A stretch of 64,000 nt of DNA from Nemophila menziesii (Eukaryota > Streptophyta > Magnoliopsida > Boraginales > Hydrophyllaceae): positions 78,790 through 142,789 of the forward strand of contig JARWIR010000218.1 of the NCBI GenBank assembly GCA_029959085.1. The letters run 5' to 3'. The notes beneath the pieces are model-generated. The model was not told the origin of the DNA and did not search any database. It saw nothing but the letters and a program-made list of their open reading frames with translations. Below, in pieces: positions 59,801-64,000 of the stretch. Position numbers and translations under genes: made by a program. Numbering within the stretch: the first letter of the stretch is position 1; each line of letters begins with the position of its first letter.

Positions 59801-62800
59801 CCTATTTACGACGAGTAATGGACTAAGGCTATTAGATTAGAGTAGGGCATAACTAACATTTTCACCATACGTAGTTCTCGTTATTATGTTCAAAACCCCT
59901 TAAGATGTCAGACCTATTTACGACAAGTAATGGAATAAGGTTATTAGATTAGAGTAGGGCATAACTAACATTTTCACCATACGTAGTTCTCGTTATTATG
60001 TACAAAACCCCTTAAGATGTCAGACCTATTTACGACGAGTAATGGACTAAGGCTATTAGATAAGAGTAGGGCATAACTAACATTTTCACCATACGTAATT
60101 CTCGTTATTATGTTCAAAACCCCTTAAGATGTCAGACCTATTTACGACGACTAATGGACTAAGGCTATTAGATTAGAGTATGGCATAACTAACATTTTCA
60201 CCATACGTAGTTCTCGTTATTATGTTCAAAACCCCTTAAGATGTCAGACCTATTTACGACGAGTAATGGACTAAGGCTATTAGATTAGAGTAGGGCATAA
60301 CTAACATTTTCACCATACGTAGTTCTCGTTATTATGTTCAAAACCCCTTACCATACGTAGTTCTCGTTATTATGTTCAAAACCCCTTAAGATGTCAGACC
60401 TATTTACGACGAGTAATGGACTAAGGCTATTAGATTAGAGTAGGGCATAACTAACATTTTCACCATACGTAGTTCTCGTTATTATGTTCAAAACCCCTTA
60501 AGATGTCAGACCTATTTACAACGAGAACTACGTATGGTGAAAATGTTAGTTATGCCCTACTCTAATCTAATAGCCTTAGTCCATTACTCGTCGTAAATAG
60601 GTCTGACATCTTAAGGGGTTTTGAACATAATAACGAGAACTACGTATGGTGAAAATGTTAGTTATGCCCTACTCTAATCTAATAACCTTATTCCATTACT
60701 CGTCGTAAATAGGTCTGACATCTTAAGGGGTTTTGAACATAATAACGAGAACTACGTATGGTGAAAATGTTAGTTATGCCCTACTCTAATCTAATAGCCT
60801 TAATCCATTACTCGTCGTAAATAGGTCTGACATCTTAAGGGGTTTTGAACATAATAACGAGAACTACGTATGGTGAAAATGTTAGTTATGCCCTACTCTA
60901 ATCTAATAGCCTTAGTCCATTACTCGTCGTAAATAGGTCTGACATCTTAAGGGGTTTTGAACATAATAACGAGAACTACGTATGGTGAAAATGTTAGTTA
61001 TGCCCTACTCTAATCTAATAGCCTTAATCCATTACTCGTCGTAAATAAGTCTGACATCTTAAGGGGTTTTGAACATAATAACGAGAACTACGTATGGTGA
61101 AAATGTTAGTTATGCCCTACTCTAATCTAATAGCCTTAATCCATTACTCGTCGTAAATAAGTCTGACATCTTAAGGGGTTTTGAACATAATAACGAGAAC
61201 TAAGTATGGTGAAAATGTTAGTTATGCCCTACTCTAATCTAATAGCCTTAGTCCATTACTCGTCGTAAATAGGTCTGACATCTTAAGGGGATTTGAACAT
61301 AATAACGAGAACTACGTATGGTGAAAATGTTAGTTATGCCCTACTCTAATCTAAATACGTAGTTCTCGTTATTATGTTTAAAACCCCTTAAGATGTCAGA
61401 CCTATTTACGACGAGTAATGGACTAAGGCTATTAGATTAGAGTAGGGCATAACTAACATTTTCACCATACGTAGTTCTCGTTATTATGTTCAAAACCACT
61501 TACCATACGTAGTTCTCGTTATTATGTTCAAAACCCCTTAAGATGTCAGACCTATTTACGACAAGTAATGGAATAAGGCTATTAGATTAGAGTAGGACAT
61601 AACTAACATTTTCACCATACGTAGTTCTCGTTATTATGTTCAAAACCGCTTACCATACGTAGTTCTCGTTATTATGTTCAAAACCCCTTAAGATGTCAGA
61701 CCTATTTACGACGAGTAATGGACTAAGGCTATTAGATTAGAGTAGGGCATAACTAACATTTTCACCATACGTAGTTCTCGTTATTATGTTCAAAACCCCT
61801 TACCATACGTAGTTCTCGTTATTATGTTCAAAACCCCTTAAGATGTCAGACCTATTTACGACGAGTAATGGACTAAGGCTATTAGATTAGAGTAGGGCAT
61901 AACTAACATTTTCACCATACGTAGTTCTCGTTATTATGTTCAAAACCCCTTAAGATGTCAGACCTATTTACGACAAGTAATGGAATAAGGTTATTTGATT
62001 AGAGTAGGGCATAACTAACATTTTCACCATACGTAGTTCTCGTTATTATGTTCAAAACCCCTTAAGATGTCAGACCTATTTACGACGAGTAATGGATTAA
62101 GGCTATTAGATTAGAGTAGGGCATAACTAACATTTTCACCATACGTAGTTCTCGTTATTATGTTCAAAACCCCTTAAGATGTCAGACCTATTTACAACGA
62201 GTAATGGACTAAGGCTATTAGATTAGAGTACGACATAACTAACATTTTCACCATACGTAGTTCTCGTTATTATGTTCAAAACCCCTTAAGATGTCAGACC
62301 TATTTACGACGAGTAATGGACTAAGGCTATTAGATTAGAGTAGGGCATAACTAACATTTTCACCATACGTAGTTCTCGTTATTATGTTCAAAACCCCTTA
62401 CCATACGTAGTTCTCGTTATTATGTTCAAAACCCCTTAAGATGTCAGACCTATTTACGACGAGTAATGGACTAAGGCTATTAGATTAGAGTAGGGCATAA
62501 CTAACATTTTCACCATACGTAGTTCTCGTTATTATGTTCAAAACCCCTTAAGATGTCAGACCTATTTACGACGAGTAATGGACTACGGCTATTAGATTAG
62601 AGTAGGGCATAACTAACATTTTCACCATACGTAGTTCTCGTTATTATGTTCAAAACCCCTTAAGATGTCAGACCTATTTACGACGAGTAATGGACTAAGG
62701 CTATTAGATTAGAGTAGGGCATAACTAACATTTTCACCATACGTAGTTCTCGTTATTATGTTCAAAACCCCTTAAGATGTCAGACCTATTTACGACGAGT

Positions 62801-64000
62801 AATGGATTACGGCTATTAGATTAGAGTAGGGCATAACTAACATTTTCACCATACGTAGTTCTCGTTATTATGTTCAAAACCCCTTAAGATGTCAGACCTA
62901 TTTACGACGAGTAATGGACTACGGCTATTAGATTAGAGTAGGGCATAACTAACATTTTCACCATACGTAGTTCTCGTTATTATGTTCAAAACCCCTTAAG
63001 ATGTCAGACCTATTTACGACGAGTAATGGACTACGGCTATTAGATTAGAGTAGGGCATAACTAACATTTTCACCATACGTAGTTCTCGTTATTATGTTCA
63101 AAACCCCTTAAGATGTCAGACCTATTTACGACGAGTAATGGATTATGGCTATTAGGTTAGAGTAGGGCATAACTAACATTTTCACCATACGTAGTTATCG
63201 TTATTATGTTCAAAACCCCTTAAGATGTCAGACCTATTTACGACGAGTAATGGATTACGGCTATTAGGTTAGAGTAGGGCATAACTAACATTTTCACCAT
63301 ACGTAGTTCTCGTTATTATGTTCAAAACCCCTTAAGATGTCAGACCTATTTACGACGAGTAATGGATTACGGCTATTAGATTAGAGTAGGGCATAACTAA
63401 CATTTTCACCATACGTAGTTCTCGTTATTATGTTCAAAACCCTTTAAGATGTCAGACCTATTTACGACGACTAATGGACTAAGGCTATTAGATTAGAGTA
63501 TGGCATAACTAACATTTTCACCATACGTAGTTCTCGTTATTATGTTCAAAACCCCATAAGATGTCAGACCTATTTACGACGAGTAATGGAATAAGGTTAT
63601 TAGATTAGAGTAGGGCATAACTAACATTTTCACCATACGTAGTTCTCGTTATTATGTTCAAAACCCCTTAAGATGTCAGACCTATTTACGACGAGTAATG
63701 GACTACGGCTATTAGATTAGAGTAGGGCATAACTAACATTTTCACCATACGTAGTTCTCGTTATTATGTTCAAAACCCCTTAAGATGTCAGACCTATTAA
63801 CGACGAGTAATGGACTAAGGCTATTAGATTAGAGTAGGGCATAACTAACATTTTCACCATACGTAGTTCTCGTTATTATGTTCAAAACCCCTTAAGATGT
63901 CAGACCTATTTACGACGAGTAATGGACTACGGCTATTAGATTAGAGTAGGGCATAACTAACATTTTCACCATACGTAGTTCTCGTTATTATGTTCAAAAC
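50894..64000. repeat. S112 satellite array (112-bp tandem unit)
   Basis: Roughly 115 units. The landmark TACGTAGTTCTCG recurs at 50907, 51019, 51131, 51243 and so on. Units contain TTATGTTCAAAACCCC, GATGTCAGACCTATTTACG and AGAGTAGGGCATAACTAAC. Some units lack one base (GGCATACTAAC, 111 bp). Others are 150 bp because a 38-bp part unit is inserted (CCCCTTACCATACG) at 51836, 52993, 53591, 54748, 57597, 58195, 60350, 61502, 61652, 61802 and 62400. No ORF is conserved. The array continues past the window. Confidence 0.98.
60526..61354 (-). repeat. Inverted block inside the S112 array
   Basis: About 7.4 units read on the opposite strand (AACTACGTATGGTGAAAATG..). The left junction shares AACGAG with both partners. 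At the right junction CTAATCTAA meets ATACGTAG. Confidence 0.97.

Noticed and set aside
50894..64000. Calling S112 the centromere of the chromosome
   Set aside because: Size and order fit, but subtelomeric and knob satellites look the same. No CENH3 data, no centromeric retrotransposon and no telomere repeats are present to decide.

Overview
The window reads as nuclear DNA of a flowering plant, most likely a eudicot. It has spliced genes with GT..AG introns and an F-box/FBD/LRR gene. It has an RNase H gene with an N-terminal viroplasmin domain, and pieces of a SART-1 (tri-snRNP) gene. Plant-type transposon debris is abundant: Ty1/copia, LINE zf-RVT, CACTA-type DUF4216, nested hAT elements and tRNA-like SINEs. 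Base composition is strongly AT-rich. I cannot name the species. There are no telomeric arrays, rRNA or functional tRNA genes, and no sign of a bacterial genome.

Layout: (1) 1-6951 is a tandem satellite of 260-bp units (S260). (2) 6952-13200 is a genic island with a DUF4216 transposon relic, one intact F-box/FBD gene on the minus strand (9452-11424) and two SINEs with clear target-site duplications. (3) 13214-17340 holds an S260 fragment, tandem ~430-bp units built from SINE pieces (called U430 here), a MITE-like insertion and a fragment of a Pro-rich reading frame. (4) 17340-25000 is relic-rich: a copia RT fragment cut by a (TA)n tract, an F-box pseudogene, a four-part mosaic patch and a hAT element nested inside another hAT element. 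(5) 25223-28509 has two plausible genes of unknown function: a 248-aa single-exon ORF and a two-exon 99-aa membrane protein. (6) 28960-32340 has a hAT/MITE fragment, a LINE relic and more U430 units. (7) 33093-44923 is a huge near-perfect inverted repeat with 3.7-kb arms and a 4.4-kb spacer. Its left arm carries the promoter, exon 1 and most of intron 1 of an intact eight-exon RNase H-like gene (35398-38735) whose other exons lie in the spacer. (8) 44924-47345 holds gene fragments (Pro-rich, DCD-like, SART-1) glued to S260 fragments. (9) 47385-50893 is an array of eight U430 units. (10) 50894-64000 is a second satellite of 112-bp units (S112) that runs off the window end and contains one ~830-bp block in reverse orientation.

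The most striking points are these. The two satellites share a core module of about 85 bp. S260 fragments sit directly beside scrambled SART-1 exons, and a SART-1-flank sequence also interrupts the S260 array. The RNase H gene keeps a perfect reading frame across eight exons although all four expected catalytic acidic residues are replaced. Much of the non-genic DNA looks like one set of modules (S260, SINE/U430, Pro-rich, SART-1, arm sequence) reshuffled into different orders. No defence, biosynthetic or CRISPR-like system is visible; the novelty here is structural and evolutionary.
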